Part shown: positions 25,015 to 36,998 of the stretch, piece by piece | How the letters are laid out: each line of letters opens with the position of its first letter | Position numbering within the stretch: position 1 is the stretch's first letter | From: Galerina marginata | Taxonomy: Eukaryota; Basidiomycota; Agaricomycetes; Agaricales; Galerinaceae | Assembly (NCBI GenBank): GCA_023014335.1 | Contig: JAECYW010000023.1 | Coordinates: 310,001-374,000, forward strand | Direction of reading: 5' to 3' | DNA length: 64,000 nucleotides | Notes under the pieces: model-generated | What the model saw: the letters and a program-made list of their open reading frames with translations, nothing else | Told to the model about the DNA's origin: nothing | The model's database searches: none | Program-made: the position numbers and the translations under genes

Positions 25015-26649
25015 TCAGACGTTGTGTGCGTTGGTCCGAAGATCAAGCATGCTTGGGGTACCACTACCGCAAATATATTCGTCGACTCCGGAAACGAATC
25101 CACTGGGACGTTTCCACCTGACCTTCAAGTTAGTCATCCCTTCCAGGAATCCAAGGTTACCTATGCTATCGAACGGACACTCAGCCAAGTCGAGGAGTTT
25201 TACAGGCATTTCCTCGTCTCTCCGCGATACCAGGAACGATAGAAGAACGTCGGGATCAGGCGGTCGTACGAGGTTCTCGCGGTGCCCAAGCATTAAGGTA
25301 TGCAGCATGGGAAAGACCTTCCGCCGTCCTTTTGGAAGATAGAGGAGGATTCGAATGGCGTCCATGGTGACGTGCAGGGTTTCGACCGACGGAAGTGCTG
25401 ATATGAAATTGATGAGATCCAACTTGTAAGTTTGATAATCATCGAAAATAAATAGACGGAAGATAGTGACAGAAGAGAAGTCGCACGAAGAAAATGACCT
25501 TATACAGGGTGAGAAGATAGCATGTGGCAGCGAAAGAGAGGAATTAATGATGACGCTGAAACTCGAGGAGGGGATTCGCGTCACTGTAGATGCAGACATT
25601 GAAAAGATGTTTTCACTGACGTGAAGGATAAGCTGTTGATTAGGTGTTGTGCCGAAGTAACCCTTAGAGTAATGGGTTATAATGGCTTGGAAGGCGGAGA
25701 TCTCGTCGCTGGTTACGTGTGTCAGGTCGATGTCGTCGGTTGCCAAATGCAGGGCACATCCATGAGATGCAGTGATGTGTTCAAGGATCGAAAGACAGGC
25801 CTTGAACCCATGTTTGAGGTTGATCAATTTCAGCCTCGGAAGGACTTTCTGGTTCACAATTTTGTCTGGAACGAGAATGCCTTTAATCTGAAAGCTTTTA
25901 ATGATGTCCAAAGTTTCAAGGAATGGCATATCTGCTGTTGAGAATAGACCATAAATGGATTTGGGCTGCGATAAAGTGATGGCCTGGAGTTGTGGAACCC
26001 ACGGTGCAGACATACTGAACGACATCATTGGGCAATGAAATTCTCGGAGATGGGGGGCTTTTCCAGCAAAAAAATCTCCTGGATCTCGACTTGTTAACGA
26101 TGATGGGTCGGCAAATGGGAGAAATCGCACGCGCAGAATCTCTAGGTTCGGCGCAGCACTTCGGAACGACCTCCATATATCGTAATCTAGGGAGATGAAC
26201 CTAAAGACCCTGATATCAAGACCTCGAATTCTTTCCCAGTTGTCGTTGAGTAGACTGGAAAAAAAGGGCATGGAATTGTTATTCTCGCCCTGAACGTCTC
26301 CAGATATCCAAAGGGGTGCGCTGCCAGTCCTTTTCAGGACTATCTTCCTCCAATGATCGGACTTGTGCTGCAGGAGCTCAAGATCTACGGTGTTGCCCCA
26401 GATGGTGGGAGATCCCAGGGTCAATGCCCGCCATTGGCGGCACACCTGCGAGGTGAAGCGGGCAGTTTCAAACCCTGTATTTTTCGGCTGAACGCCGTGT
26501 CCCAAGCCAAATTTATCGTCCAACGTAGCGTTAATCATGAAAATACGCCAAAGGAGGTCATCATGGAGTTTGAGAATCGGAGGATAGACGCTTTGATTGG
26601 CCGCTACTTCGACGCTGGAATGGATGGTATGCCCATGAGATGTAGCCAT
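25015..26649 (-). CDS. F-box/LRR protein, array copy C
   Basis: Intronless 544-residue paralog of copy B with the same architecture: F-box region LKLHDDLLWRIFMINATLDD, then FTSQVCRQWRALTLGS, then LRR-like strands (PNLEILRVRF, LPRLKLINLKHGF, LPSVETLHVTMD). It ends EYICGSGTPSMLDLRTNAHN plus one residue. Substitutions relative to B are spread along the gene, so the duplication is not very recent. Function in protein turnover is inferred from the F-box alone. Confidence 0.75.
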   Translation of the reverse strand: MATSHGHTIHSSVEVAANQSVYPPILKLHDDLLWRIFMINATLDDKFGLGHGVQPKNTGFETARFTSQVCRQWRALTLGSPTIWGNTVDLELLQHKSDHWRKIVLKRTGSAPLWISGDVQGENNNSMPFFSSLLNDNWERIRGLDIRVFRFISLDYDIWRSFRSAAPNLEILRVRFLPFADPSSLTSRDPGDFFAGKAPHLREFHCPMMSFSMSAPWVPQLQAITLSQPKSIYGLFSTADMPFLETLDIIKSFQIKGILVPDKIVNQKVLPRLKLINLKHGFKACLSILEHITASHGCALHLATDDIDLTHVTSDEISAFQAIITHYSKGYFGTTPNQQLILHVSENIFSMSASTVTRIPSSSFSVIINSSLSLPHAIFSPCIRSFSSCDFSSVTIFRLFIFDDYQTYKLDLINFISALPSVETLHVTMDAIRILLYLPKGRRKVFPMLHTLMLGHRENLVRPPDPDVLLSFLVSRRDEEMPVKLLDLAECPFDSIGNLGFLEGMTNLKVRWKRPSGFVSGVDEYICGSGTPSMLDLRTNAHNV

Positions 26650-26746
26650 CTGTATTTGCTACGGTTGAACTGTTGTTGTACGTTGGAAGAAAGGGTTTAG
26701 GGTACACTCAGGACTAAAAAGTTGAAGAACCTGTCGTGGCTAAAAC

Positions 26747-26760
26747 GCCGGCACGTGCAT
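26747..26760. promoter_or_regulatory. Conserved GCCGGCACGTGCAT motif upstream of array copy C
   Basis: Third instance of the E-box-containing motif, 98 bp upstream of the copy C start codon. Confidence 0.4.
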
Positions 26761-27165
26761 TCACCGAAATTTGAATTCAGAATTGAAATTCTACCAAGGA
26801 GTCTTTGGGCAAATCGTACTCGTCGAGTCGTTGCGTTAGTGGTAAAAATCATGAACGCACGTAAATTCTAGTTGGCTGGTTGCACGCATAGGAGGGTTCT
26901 TTTGGCCTAAATTTGCAAATCGTCTTTTCGAAATTTGAAGCTTCTCTTGAATACAGATGATAGGATTACTCTATGTATTAAAATAGGTATGCTACATAAA
27001 CCAATATGATTGCTACACAGATGTCCGCACAAAACGAGAGTACGGTAGCAGAAAGGAATCTTTGACTAAATTCTATTGATAATGGTAACTTATTAGTACA
27101 TCATGCAGTCAATCTAGGTCCGTATATCCGATGCAAAATTTTGTGCTTGTCCTGTTTAATATGTT

Positions 27166-29268
27166 CTAAATGATACCAAACATCCGTCGTAGAATAAGAT
27201 GTCGGGTTACAGACATCAGGCCTACACCAACAAGAACGGCGGTTCCTAAAGCAAAATTTTCATCAGCCTAAGCAAATTGATTAGGAACTGAGACCGCCCA
27301 CGGACCTGCGTAGTAGCCAACGGCATTGAAACTGCCAGTCGCTGACTTGATAGCCCCAGAGATTGGAGGTCCAGCCAGAGCACCCATCGCGAGTATGCTC
27401 ATGAACATACCAGTCCTCCGACCCACATCACCCGTTTCTCCCATTTCCATGATCGGGTTCGAGAGTAGGGAGACGTATGCGCCCGAGCAAAACCTGAGTA
27501 CCTAGTCAGTAAAATAAAAACGGGGCCAGAAGGGTATTGAATCATACCCGTATATAACCGTTACTGCGATAAGCGATGATTTCGTTGCTGCAAATGGCCA
27601 GGCGTAAGTGAGAATCCCAGCTGACGCAGTGAATGGAATCATGACATTCATCGCCCCTACACCTATCTTAGCTTTGCAAACAAATACCACAAAAGCTTAA
27701 TAGCTTACCTAGTCTGTCGCAAAGACTACCAGAAGCATATCGTCCAAATAGAGAGCTCGCGTTGGCGATAGCGATAAAATAGAACGAAAACTCGGGTGAA
27801 ATTCCGATAGACGTTGCACTTACGCCAATGTACGTAAGAACTTATCAGATGTTTAATTAACATAAAAACGACTGAATGGGACTGAGACGGAGCTCACCAG
27901 TGTAGACACCGAGGAAAGTAACAAATGCCGAGGCGCAATACACAGAATACGCTAGAGATTTGAAGGCGTGTAAATTGAGCAATCCTCCTGCTAGCTTGCG
28001 TGGAGGTAACCTGCGCTTAAGGAGCTAGAATCCGAGTAAGGACTCTTGAATTTATTTTACTGTAGGAACCACTGACCAAATTCGCAGCTCCAAGTGTGGT
28101 TAAAAGTATAAATCCGATTATTCGAAACGTCCATTTGAACCTTTCAAGAGCATCAAGTTAGAAGGCCTGAAAATAGGTTCCCAGCTGAGACTTACCCAAC
28201 GCGCGGTAACAGATTTTTAGCCGCCAATGGGAGAACCGTGCCTCCAAGGGAGGAACCGACGGCTACGAGACCCATGGCAAGTCCACGGCGTTTCTTGAAC
28301 CAGTGCGCGATGACGGCTGTAGTAGGTCCGAAAATCCCTCCGCATCCTAGCTGTCATTGACATTAAAATTAATAGATAGCGTAAGGAACGAAATGAAATA
28401 TGAAGTGGCAAGGGCTTACCCCGACGAGGAGTCCTTGGCATAGGATGAATTGCCAGTACTTTGTGCATTCGGCCACTAGGAATGTCGCGACTATGAGAAT
28501 GACGCTGGAGGTCAGGAAAATTGACCGAAAATATCCCAAGTCGAAGAGCCGCCCGACCACTAGAGCTGGAACGAAGACTAAAGAATACTATTTCGGAGGT
28601 TAGGTTCACCTGCAGCTGAAATTATAATTAAGACGAACTTGGATGGACCCAATCCAAGCGCTAATATAACCGTTCAGACTACAAACCTCACACAAAGTCC
28701 ATGAGACCACTCACATGCTCGATGGCGACGAATGGCTGAGCAGCGTCTCCTGATAGTAATTCTGGAATATCTATATCCCTGCATTAATCTCCAAAGCGCA
28801 AGCGAAAGACGGATATAGTGCAATTACTCACACCCCAGGAGTTCACATAGCCGAAACTGATAAAAATAGAGCAATAAATGTCAGATGATGGATTAATGTC
28901 AAGTTGTGAAGTTTTATCGTCCGATACGAATCCCACCCGAGAGTGTATGCAGTAATGCGGGATACGGGACGAGAAGGGTGTCGGACGATGGGTGAAGGAG
29001 AAGGAGGCTCACGTTGAGAAGGTGTTGCACATCGCCTATGAATGGGAAGAAGTGAGCGAGTTGGCTCATTATTTTCGAGGAAACCTGATTCATGACGTAC
29101 CCCACACACGATTAACCAAGCGCGGAGCCCACCATCAGGGTAGTCATTCTCTGCCGCTTCCTGAGTTGTGACGACGGTATCGGCTGCATATTTTTCTTTC
29201 GTGATCGAGTTTTCCTCTGAGGAGCGCACGTTTTCGGTCGTGATGTCGTTAGAGGAGCGGGGGGCCAT
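27166..29268 (-). CDS. MFS transporter, monocarboxylate/riboflavin-transporter-like
   Basis: Twelve-TM permease of the plasma membrane. Start chosen at 29268 (MAPRSSNDITTENVRSSEEN), giving a hydrophilic N-tail that leads into DYPDGGLRAWLIVCG. The PDGG..AW motif opens TM1 in fungal MCT/Mch-family carriers. At least eight short introns separate the TM exons: SFGYVNSWGV, GCGGIFGPTTAVIAHWF, KKRRGLAMGLVAVGSSLGG, ASSLFGRYASGSLCD and a last exon ending LGTAVLVGVGLMSVTRHLIL with a short tail. The stop is at 27166-27168. The substrate cannot be told from sequence; Mch4/Mch5-like proteins include a riboflavin importer. Exact splice sites of the middle exons are not resolved. Confidence 0.78.
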
Positions 29269-30384
29269 GGTCCCGGGCTGCGGCTGTGAAGGGTGGAAGA
29301 GGTGGAGGAGGAGGGAAGACGGCACGTTAGTGGGAGTGATTTCATCCGTGGTTTATATATGGATTTTTCTTGAGAGTGTGAGTGAGTAACATTGCAGCCT
29401 TCCATGCCGGCGTCCAAACCGATGTTCCTGATCGATGCTCCTTCGCGTTCCCGCCGGATAGGAAGGTCCTGGCTTTGTTTATGTAATGCTTAGTATCACT
29501 GTTAGTAAGGGAGCCTGAAGACCTTTTCTTGACCTTTTTCCCGCCTTTTTCTGTTCCTTATCCGACGGAAATGGTTCGGCAGAAGGTCCGTTCTCGCATG
29601 GACTCTCCTTTTGGAGATTCGGCTTTGATTGGAGGGTAACGTGATTATTATGTCGGTACAATGTTGATGCGCATTGCGGGCCGGGGTCCATAAAATCGAC
29701 AATGAAGGAACCTGGAAAACGGAACGGATAAAACAGATGTGGATTTAGTTTGGGAATGTAAACGGAATTGCGCAGATGGAGGTGCCTTGTTTGAGGTTGT
29801 TCAAGTTCGGTGGAAAATTGCGAATCCAGTCCAATCGGTAGAAAACGCCTCGCGATGGTAGATCGCTTGTTGGATATTCCGGTATTGAGGACTCGGATAC
29901 TCCATATGAGAATTACCACAGAGGTTTTCGAACGACACGCCGCAACGGCTACTTTGTAGCTTACAAGAAACAAATCACGATCCACTGTGGCACAGCATAC
30001 GGTGAGACCAGAGAGCCAGAAAAGAGTCGAGATTAGCGTAGCCTCTTGCACGAAGCAGTCGAAAGCCGCAGTATAAAAGCTTTTTCCTGGCCGTCGACAC
30101 TGACTCCTCTCGTTCTAGAAATACTTTGAGCAAGCTTTGAGTCGCCTGGAAGCGTGTGCCACAAGCTTTACACGTAACTGCAGGATTGGGGGATGCTAGA
30201 AGGAATAAGCATGTAAAAGTCGCGTCAGGATACCTGTTTTTAGGGAATATAAAGGGAGGAATCTAGAGAACCTTCTTATAGGTATTCTAATGTTGCTGGT
30301 TGACGAAGTGGTTCAAGAAAGAGTCGCCTTCGACTGTTCGAATTCGCCAGTTGTCTAATAATTACCTAATCTACCAGAATCTTA
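29269..30384. other. Intergenic; one doubtful minus-strand ORF at 29479-30051
   Basis: A 190-codon minus-strand frame (MQEATLISTLFWLSGLTVCC...) starts with a hydrophobic segment and becomes basic and polar. No domain, introns or homolog is recognised, so it may be chance. A TATAAAAG string at about 30073 on the plus strand has no gene to serve. Confidence 0.35.
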
Positions 30385-30824
30385 GTGTTGCGTGAAATAG
30401 ACCTCGGACCTGCTTCGCTGGGCAAATTTGCCGGAGCTCGGGGCAGATTCTAATTCGCCCTTGCGAAATAGGGCTAATTTGCGGCACAGTCCGGAGATCG
30501 CCGGGCCCCGCCCGCCCGCCAAATTCAAGCCAAATCAGCCGCGCAAAATAGCAAATCGGCTAATTTGCCGCTAATTTGCCAGTGAATCTCTCATTCAACT
30601 CTCATTTCGCACTTCGGTGGGCAGTGTCAGCCATTTTTTCTCATTTTCTTGGAGCCCAGTGAGCATCGAGAATATTATTTACAAACTCCGTGCACCCACC
30701 CACTGTGCTAATTTGCCCAAATTCGCACCTCATTTTGGGGATCTTGACAAGACCAGCAAATTAGCAGCTAATTTGCAGGGCTAATTTGCAGGTGCAATTT
30801 TCAACGGTCTATTTCACGCAACAC
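30385..30824. mobile_element. Non-coding 440-bp element with 19-bp terminal inverted repeats
   Basis: GTGTTGCGTGAAATAGACC at the left end is repeated exactly in reverse complement at the right end (30806-30824). TA flanks both sides (30383-30384 and 30825-30826), as for a Tc1/mariner-type target duplication. Inside are about six direct copies of GCTAATTTGC and one inverted copy (GCAAATTAGC near 30756), in a GC-rich context. No ORF is present. It sits in the intergenic space about 145 bp upstream of the fibrillarin start codon. Confidence 0.85.
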
Positions 30825-30968
30825 TAGTACTAACCAGATAAGATAAGATCTCCCATCCAGCTAATTGTCCTTGTTTGCCCTAACCCAAATCAAGCAACCG
30901 AAAAAATTATCCAGCTCGACGCCTCCCACAACCATCAAACGAAAAAAACGCATCGTCCATAACGTTCA

Positions 30969-32238
30969 ATGGCTTTTGGTAAGTATTCAACATGCCCAAT
31001 GTATGATAGTGGTTCTGAACTATGGGTTAGGTGCATCAGGCGGTCGTGGCGGCTTCGGAGGACGCGGTGGAGGTGATCGAGGCGGGCGGGGCGGTGGACG
31101 GGGTGGTGGAAGAGGTGGTGGAAGAGGCGGCTTCGGTGGTGGACGCGGTGGGGGAGATCGTGGAGGACGCGGTGGTGCGTTTTGTCTTGCTCTTTTAAAC
31201 TCTGACTTTGAATACTGAATTTCCTGTTGTGTTTGTTATCTTCCTATCTCAGGTGGTAGAGGCCGCGGCGCACCCCGAGGAGGCGGCGGTCGCGGTGCCC
31301 CCCGCGGACGAGGCGGCGCAGGCGGAGCCAGAGGAGGCGCCAACACCGTGCTCGAGCCGCACAGACACGCGGGAGTGTTCATCGCGAAGGGAAAAGACCA
31401 CATGCTGGTCACCAAAAACCTCGTCCCCGGCGAGAGCGTCTATGGCGAGAAGCGGATATCGATCGATGGCGGGGTGGAGGGGACGAAGACGGAGTATAGG
31501 GTGTGGAATCCGTTCCGGAGTAAACTTGCGGCGGGGGTTCTGGGTGGGCTGGATGATATCTATATCAAGCCTGGGGCGAAGGTGCTGTACCTTGGTGCTG
31601 CTAGTGGGACGAGTGTTAGCCATGTTGCTGATATTGTTGGGCCTGTGAGTTTTTTTTTTTTGGGTGGATTGGAATTTTGCGCTGCTTGACTGATGATTTT
31701 GATTTTTTAGGATGGTAATGTGTATGCTGTGGAGTTTTCGCCGCGTTCAGGACGTGATCTGATCGGTATGGCGAAGAAGAGGACGAATGTTATCCGTATG
31801 TCTTCTTTCCTTCCTTCTGCTTCTCTGTGGTCATTGCTGAATCTCTGTCTTAAGCTATTGTCGAAGACGCCCGACTACCGAACAAATACCGAATGCTGCT
31901 ACCTCTAGTGGACGTCATCTTCGCCGATGTTGCTCAACCAGACCAAGCCCGTATCGTCGCCCATAACGCTGACAGCTTCCTAAAAGATGGCGGTCATGTT
32001 ATCATCTCCATCAAAGCGAGTTGTATCGACTCGACAGTACCCCCCGAAACCGTCTTTGCATCAGAAGTGCAGTATTTAAAAGAACACAACTTCAAGCCTC
32101 TCGAACAAGTGACGCTAGAACCTTATGAGCGAGACCATGCGATGGTCACAGGTCTGCCATCTCCATCTTATCCTGATTGTTCATCTGCTTATTATTTATA
32201 CTCTAGCCACGTATTACAGACACACTGCGCCGGTTTAA
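30969..32238 (+). CDS. NOP1: Fibrillarin, box C/D snoRNP rRNA 2'-O-methyltransferase
   Basis: Nucleolar SAM-dependent methyltransferase that modifies rRNA with C/D snoRNAs. Exon 1 is only MAFG (30969-30978). Exons 2-3 encode a glycine/arginine-rich GAR domain (repeats of [12 protein letters not shown]). The fibrillarin domain then runs [73 protein letters not shown] (SAM site), [36 protein letters not shown] and [14 protein letters not shown]. The last intron falls after HAMVT and the protein ends TYYRHTAPV, a slightly unusual tail (the family norm is a short xxYRP/xxYRPP ending). Introns have clean GT-AG borders. Confidence 0.95.
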
Positions 32239-32640
32239 TTGGCCGATGGTTTTCCTTTGATTCGAGTTAGCAGATGCGTTCGCTTTAGGCTGTTTTAGGT
32301 TAGGGCCAGAATATCACCATGTATCTACATCGCCCGACGCTTGTGCTGTGTTTCTTATTGCTGTTATATATGTATGCATAATCTCCTGGACGATAATTTT
32401 TAGATTTGAGATGGTGAGAGCAAAGCTGTGCAAGGCAGATATGTTTTGACGGCCAAATATGAGCGCGAAATTTGACGTGGCAGGAAGTGATCAGGTGGCA
32501 GCGTGGCTGCAACGTCCATCTTCATATTTTCTAGTCAACCCGCCGACCTCCTTACTTCTGCTATCCACAAACTTCTTCGTCGTCGTTTCCAACGTCGACC
32601 AGGCACGCGCCATCAGGCCTTACCGTTTGGACCCCAGCTT

Positions 32641-35600
32641 ATGAGACCATCTGCAGTTGCGGTTGACTTCGGGACAAACGATCCCGACCCTCCATTCGAA
32701 TTCGAAGAAGTTCCCTATCCTAATAACCACTGGACGTCGATTAATAGGGACGAAGACCTCCCACTACACTATATGTCTGAAGAAAAAGCTCGCAGGAGGG
32801 TGAAGGGCTCGCCTGCAGCCGTTGCGGGCGAGTACGAGTACGTCGAGAAGGAGCGTTATATCGACTATGACGATGACGAGGGCAAGGGCATCTACAACAA
32901 ACCTCGCCCGCGTACCGTCCATATGGGCGGCGGACGCGCACCACAACCCCCACTACCGCCTCCTACATCTATAGTAAGTCCAAGCTCGACTGAAGCCAAC
33001 TCTCCTATTGATCTCCAACGAACCTTCCAGCGCGAATTCATCTTCCAAAACCTCGAACACCTCCCACCCATCATCTACACCCTCCTCTCCTGCTGGACAC
33101 GGTTCCACAAAATCGGCGCCTCGAACATCGTCGTCTGGGACGAGGCCCACTTCGGCAAGTTCGGCTCGCACTACCTCAAGCGCGAGTTCTACTTCGACGT
33201 TCATCCGCCTCTCGGAAAGATGATCGTTGGGCTGGCGGGTTTGTTGTCAGGCTATGACGGCTCGTTTGAGTTCAAGAGCGGCGAGGCGTACCCGGAGACT
33301 GTGCCCTATGTTGCAATGCGCGTCATGCTCGCCACGTTTGGTGTTGGGATGGTCCCTCTGGCTTGGTATACGGCTGTGGAGCTTGGGATGAGCCAGTGGG
33401 CTTGCCATCTCACTGCTATGATGGTTCTGCTTGGTATGTGTTTCTTTCTTGTCAGTTCAGTTTTCGTTTCATCATGTTTGCAGATGTCGGTTGGCTTTGC
33501 ATATCGCGGTTTATTCTCCTGGACTCCATGCTCCTGTTCTTCACGTTCCTTACGGTGTTCTGTTTAACAAAATTCCACAACCAGCAATACCAGTAAGCAT
33601 TACATCTGTCTCTGATGGCCATCTTTGACCTACCTTGGTTACCAGATCGTTTTCTATCGACTGGTGGCTCTGGCTATTCTTAACTGGAACCTCTATTGGT
33701 CTCGTAACGAGGTACTTTACGTTCTTCTTCTCACCTCACATCTCTAATCCCTATTTCTCAGCGTCAAGATGATCGGTCTCTTTGTCACGGCTTTAGTGGG
33801 TGTATATACTATCGAAGACCTTTGGGAAAAATTCGGCGACACAAAAATGACCTGGGTGAGTATCCTCATATCTACTGTTCATGACGAGGTGCTCATAACC
33901 CGGATCGTCAGCGCGAACAAGCCAATCATTGGGGTGCACGCATCTTCTGCCTCATCATCGTGCCCATCCTCGTCTTCATGGCCTCCTTCAAAATCCACTT
34001 CCTGGTCCTGAACCACTCCGGACCCGGAGATGCCCAAATGAGCTCCCTCTTCCAAGCAAACCTCGAAGGAAACGATTTCGCAAGAAATCCACTCGGTATA
34101 TCTCATCCCATCATCCAACCCCTCCAATCCTAACCACCCCTAACAGAAATCGCATACGGATCCAGAATAACCCTCAAAAACATGGGCTGGGGCGGCGGCC
34201 TCCTGCACTCGCACGTACAGACCTACCCCGTCGGGTCCAACCAACAGCAGATCACCTGCTACCACTACAAAGACAACAACAACGAATGGACCGTCATGCC
34301 CCGGTGGGACGAGCCTCCATACAACCCAAACGGGGAGATGAAGTACCTCAAGGACGGGGACGTCATCGTCCTACGGCACGTCCCCACCACGCGGAACCTG
34401 CACTCCCACACGGTGCTGGCGCCGGTGACGAAGCTCAACTACGAGGTGTCGTGTTACGGGAACGAGACGGTCGGGGATAATCATGATTACTGGCAGGTGG
34501 AGGTGGTGGATGATATCAAGCGGACGAAGGTGGATCGGATACACTCGTTGACGACGCGGTTGAGGTTTAAGCATAAAGTGCTCGGGTGTTATTTGAGAGC
34601 GGCGAATGCGATTTTGCCGCAGTGGGGGTTCAAGCAGGTTGAGGTTAGCTGTGATAAGGAGAATAACCCGGGGGATATTCATACGTATTGGAATGTGGAG
34701 AGTCATTGGAACGATCGATGTGCGTTTTTTCTTTCTCTTCACTGTTTTCTAGAGACTGAGGTCGTGTTAAATTATAGTACCCGCCGGCGACACCAAGTTC
34801 TACAAATCGCCCTTCCTGCGCGACTTCTGGCATCTCAACGTAGCGATGATGACATCCAATAACGCGCTCATCCCAGACCCAGACAAAGAGGACATCCTCG
34901 CGTCCAAGCCGTTCGACTGGCCCCTCCTCCATCTGGGCCTGAGGATGTGCGGGTGGGGCGACACCCAGCTCAAGTACTACCTCATGGGCACCCCGATCGT
35001 CTGGTGGGGGAGCACGGTCAGCTTGGGCGTAGCGTTGCTTGCGCTGGGCGGGTATTTGTTGAGGGCACAGAGGAAGTATAAGGATATGGATGCTCGTGAG
35101 TTTTTTTTTTGTATGGTTTGTGTGGGTGTGGGTGTTGACTTTTGTGATGATGTAGGTGAATGGGATCACTTTTTGTATGTTGGCAAGGTTGCGTTCTTTG
35201 GTTGGATATTCCATTTCGGTCAGTCGTCCATTCGCTCAAGCAGAACTACGTCGACTAACTCCTGCTCGCGCAGTGCCTTTCCTCATCATGGGACGTGTAA
35301 CATACCTCCACCACTACGTAAGCCTTCTCTCTGTCATGTTCTAACCCGAAACTCACCACCTCCTGTCTAGCTGCCCACACTATACTTCGCAGTCCTCATG
35401 CTCTCACACCTCCTCGACCACTTCATCTTCTCCTCAAAACGATTCACGCAACAAACAAAAGCCATCATATTCGGCGTCCTCTCGACAGCGCTGCTCTTCA
35501 CGTTCTGGTGGTTCAAGGCCGTCGCGTTTGGTATTCTGGGCCCGGTCAATGAGCATACGGGGCTGCAGTGGAGAAGTGTGCGTGTTTTTTCTTTTCTTCT

Positions 35601-35679
35601 TCTTAGCTTTTTGAGTGATGATGCGTGATGCTGATTGCTTGTGTGTTTGCAGACGTGGAATATATATGAGAATAATTAG
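32641..35679 (+). CDS. PMT2: Dolichyl-phosphate-mannose--protein mannosyltransferase (PMT2 type)
   Basis: ER multi-pass enzyme that starts protein O-mannosylation by transferring mannose from Dol-P-Man to Ser/Thr; fungal Pmt2 acts as a heterodimer with Pmt1. The start at 32641 gives a charged cytosolic N-tail (an upstream in-frame ATG at 32503 is also possible). PMT core: [20 protein letters not shown] with the catalytic DE in the first luminal loop, [36 protein letters not shown] and [23 protein letters not shown] repeats: [40 protein letters not shown] and [16 protein letters not shown]. The four-TM C-terminus contains [19 protein letters not shown] and [19 protein letters not shown]. Several introns are present; the stop is at 35677-35679. 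Confidence 0.92.
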
Positions 35680-35919
35680 AGTGATGGACTACATATGCCC
35701 GCCGAGTACGATATTGTGCTTTGTGTCATCTTTACGTATGTTGGACGACTGCTGTCGGCCTTAATTTAATTATTTTCCTGGAAATAATTCTGGTCGTTCT
35801 CGCAAATGCCTGTCAGCAATGCATCCACCCATCAAGACAGAAACCAGGACCCAACCTTCTATGTTTTCTTCAATCTACGTTGCACAAGCTTTGGAATTAG
35901 GGCGTCCAATTCGCTTCTT

Positions 35920-36330
35920 ACTCTGCAACGTTGCCAGTTGCCACCACACTGCACCTGCATGACTTGAGTCTTGTGGCGACAGTCTGTCGACGCTGGACGG
36001 CAAAGAGCACTTTCTCTGCAATGTAAGTCATTGCAAATTCGTTTTCGCCTTGATCTGGGTACTGAACTCTGCCCACCCGTTTCTAGGTCAAGAGTGAACT
36101 AGTGACAACTCTTCGCCGCTAACTCTTTCAGCAACGCGTCCTGAGACTCGACAGGCATTTCGAAACATTGCTCATCAGTACAGGAGGAGATTCGAGAACC
36201 TATCAGAGCTGACGAACCGAACGCCTGTTCGAGAACTTGTGATACATTCTCCTCTTAAACGTCCCAAAAGTAAAAGAACTGGTTTGGTCGTTCACGAAGT
36301 CCGAACACCGACTTTGCTTCTATATTGTAA
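35920..36330 (+). pseudogene. Possible F-box gene remnant
   Basis: A short frame reads LHLHDLSLVATVCRRWTAKS, which fits the core of an F-box (L..L..V...CRRW). After an intron-like gap, a second frame reads AFRNIAHQYRRRFENLSELT then RELVIHSPLKRPK. The two are not joined by an obvious in-frame splice, and the region upstream of LHLHD changes frame. Either a small multi-exon gene I cannot model or a decayed copy. Confidence 0.3.
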
Positions 36331-36998
36331 TCACTAATTACGCAGGGTGGCATGAGCTCGTATTAGTTATAGGCTTTGGGTACATTGAACAAGATTAAGC
36401 GTTGTGTATTTCTATAAGCTTATGACTTTCCAAGAGGAAGACACGAGAAATGGGTTGCCGTGATGGGAGGAGTCGGGATAAGATTAAGTATATCAACTAC
36501 TGGACCCCAGAAGAATTCTAGCAATTTTCCGTGAGGCCTCCCGATGTTGATGCCTCCTCGTGAATGCCCCTTTGATGATGTTGGGAATGTAGAGCAGTGT
36601 ACTCTGCCAAGACGACTTGACCTGTGATAACAAACGAATTAGCCCTGTATCACAATGAACTTATAATACATACTGGTGAAGGGTCAGGCCGTTTTACGAG
36701 CATAACAAGTCCTGGAGATCAAGGTTAGGCGTACTCGAAATTGTGTGTTGAGGTAATTCATTACCATCTTCCGCATGAATTGCATGAGTGGAGAGCAATT
36801 GTGTCAAGAGTCTAGCGACATTTTGGAGGGTTCCGTCACTCTGAAAAGGAGCCTCAGTGTCAAATTGATTAAGATGTCACGGCATTTGCACTTACACCAT
36901 CAGCAATTGAACACCACATGGCATCTTCGACGATTGCAGTGGTACACGTAGGTGACTACGCAACACGTTAGGAAATGGAGAATATTTTATCGAAGAGA
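36331..36998. other. No gene seen
   Basis: AT-rich intergenic DNA downstream of both neighbours; only very short ORFs. Confidence 0.5.

Larger units (their letters stand above)
20400..26880 (-). repeat. Tandem array of three about 2.2-kb units, each with an F-box/LRR gene
   Basis: The three units share the coding region, the downstream flank (for example GTCAGACGTTG and TCATGTGTT strings) and the upstream flank (GCCGGCACGTGCAT and TTGCTACGGTTG-like strings). Whole-locus tandem duplication is therefore visible directly. Unit 1 (20.4-22.5 kb) is decayed; units 2 and 3 are intact. All genes point left. Confidence 0.85.

Noticed and set aside
31249..31623. 124-codon minus-strand ORF, Ala/Ser-rich
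   Set aside because: Antisense shadow of the Gly/Arg-rich fibrillarin exons.
32741..33204. Minus-strand ORFs opposite the PMT2 5' exons
   Set aside because: Shadow frames of a GC-rich exon that encodes a conserved PMT domain on the other strand.
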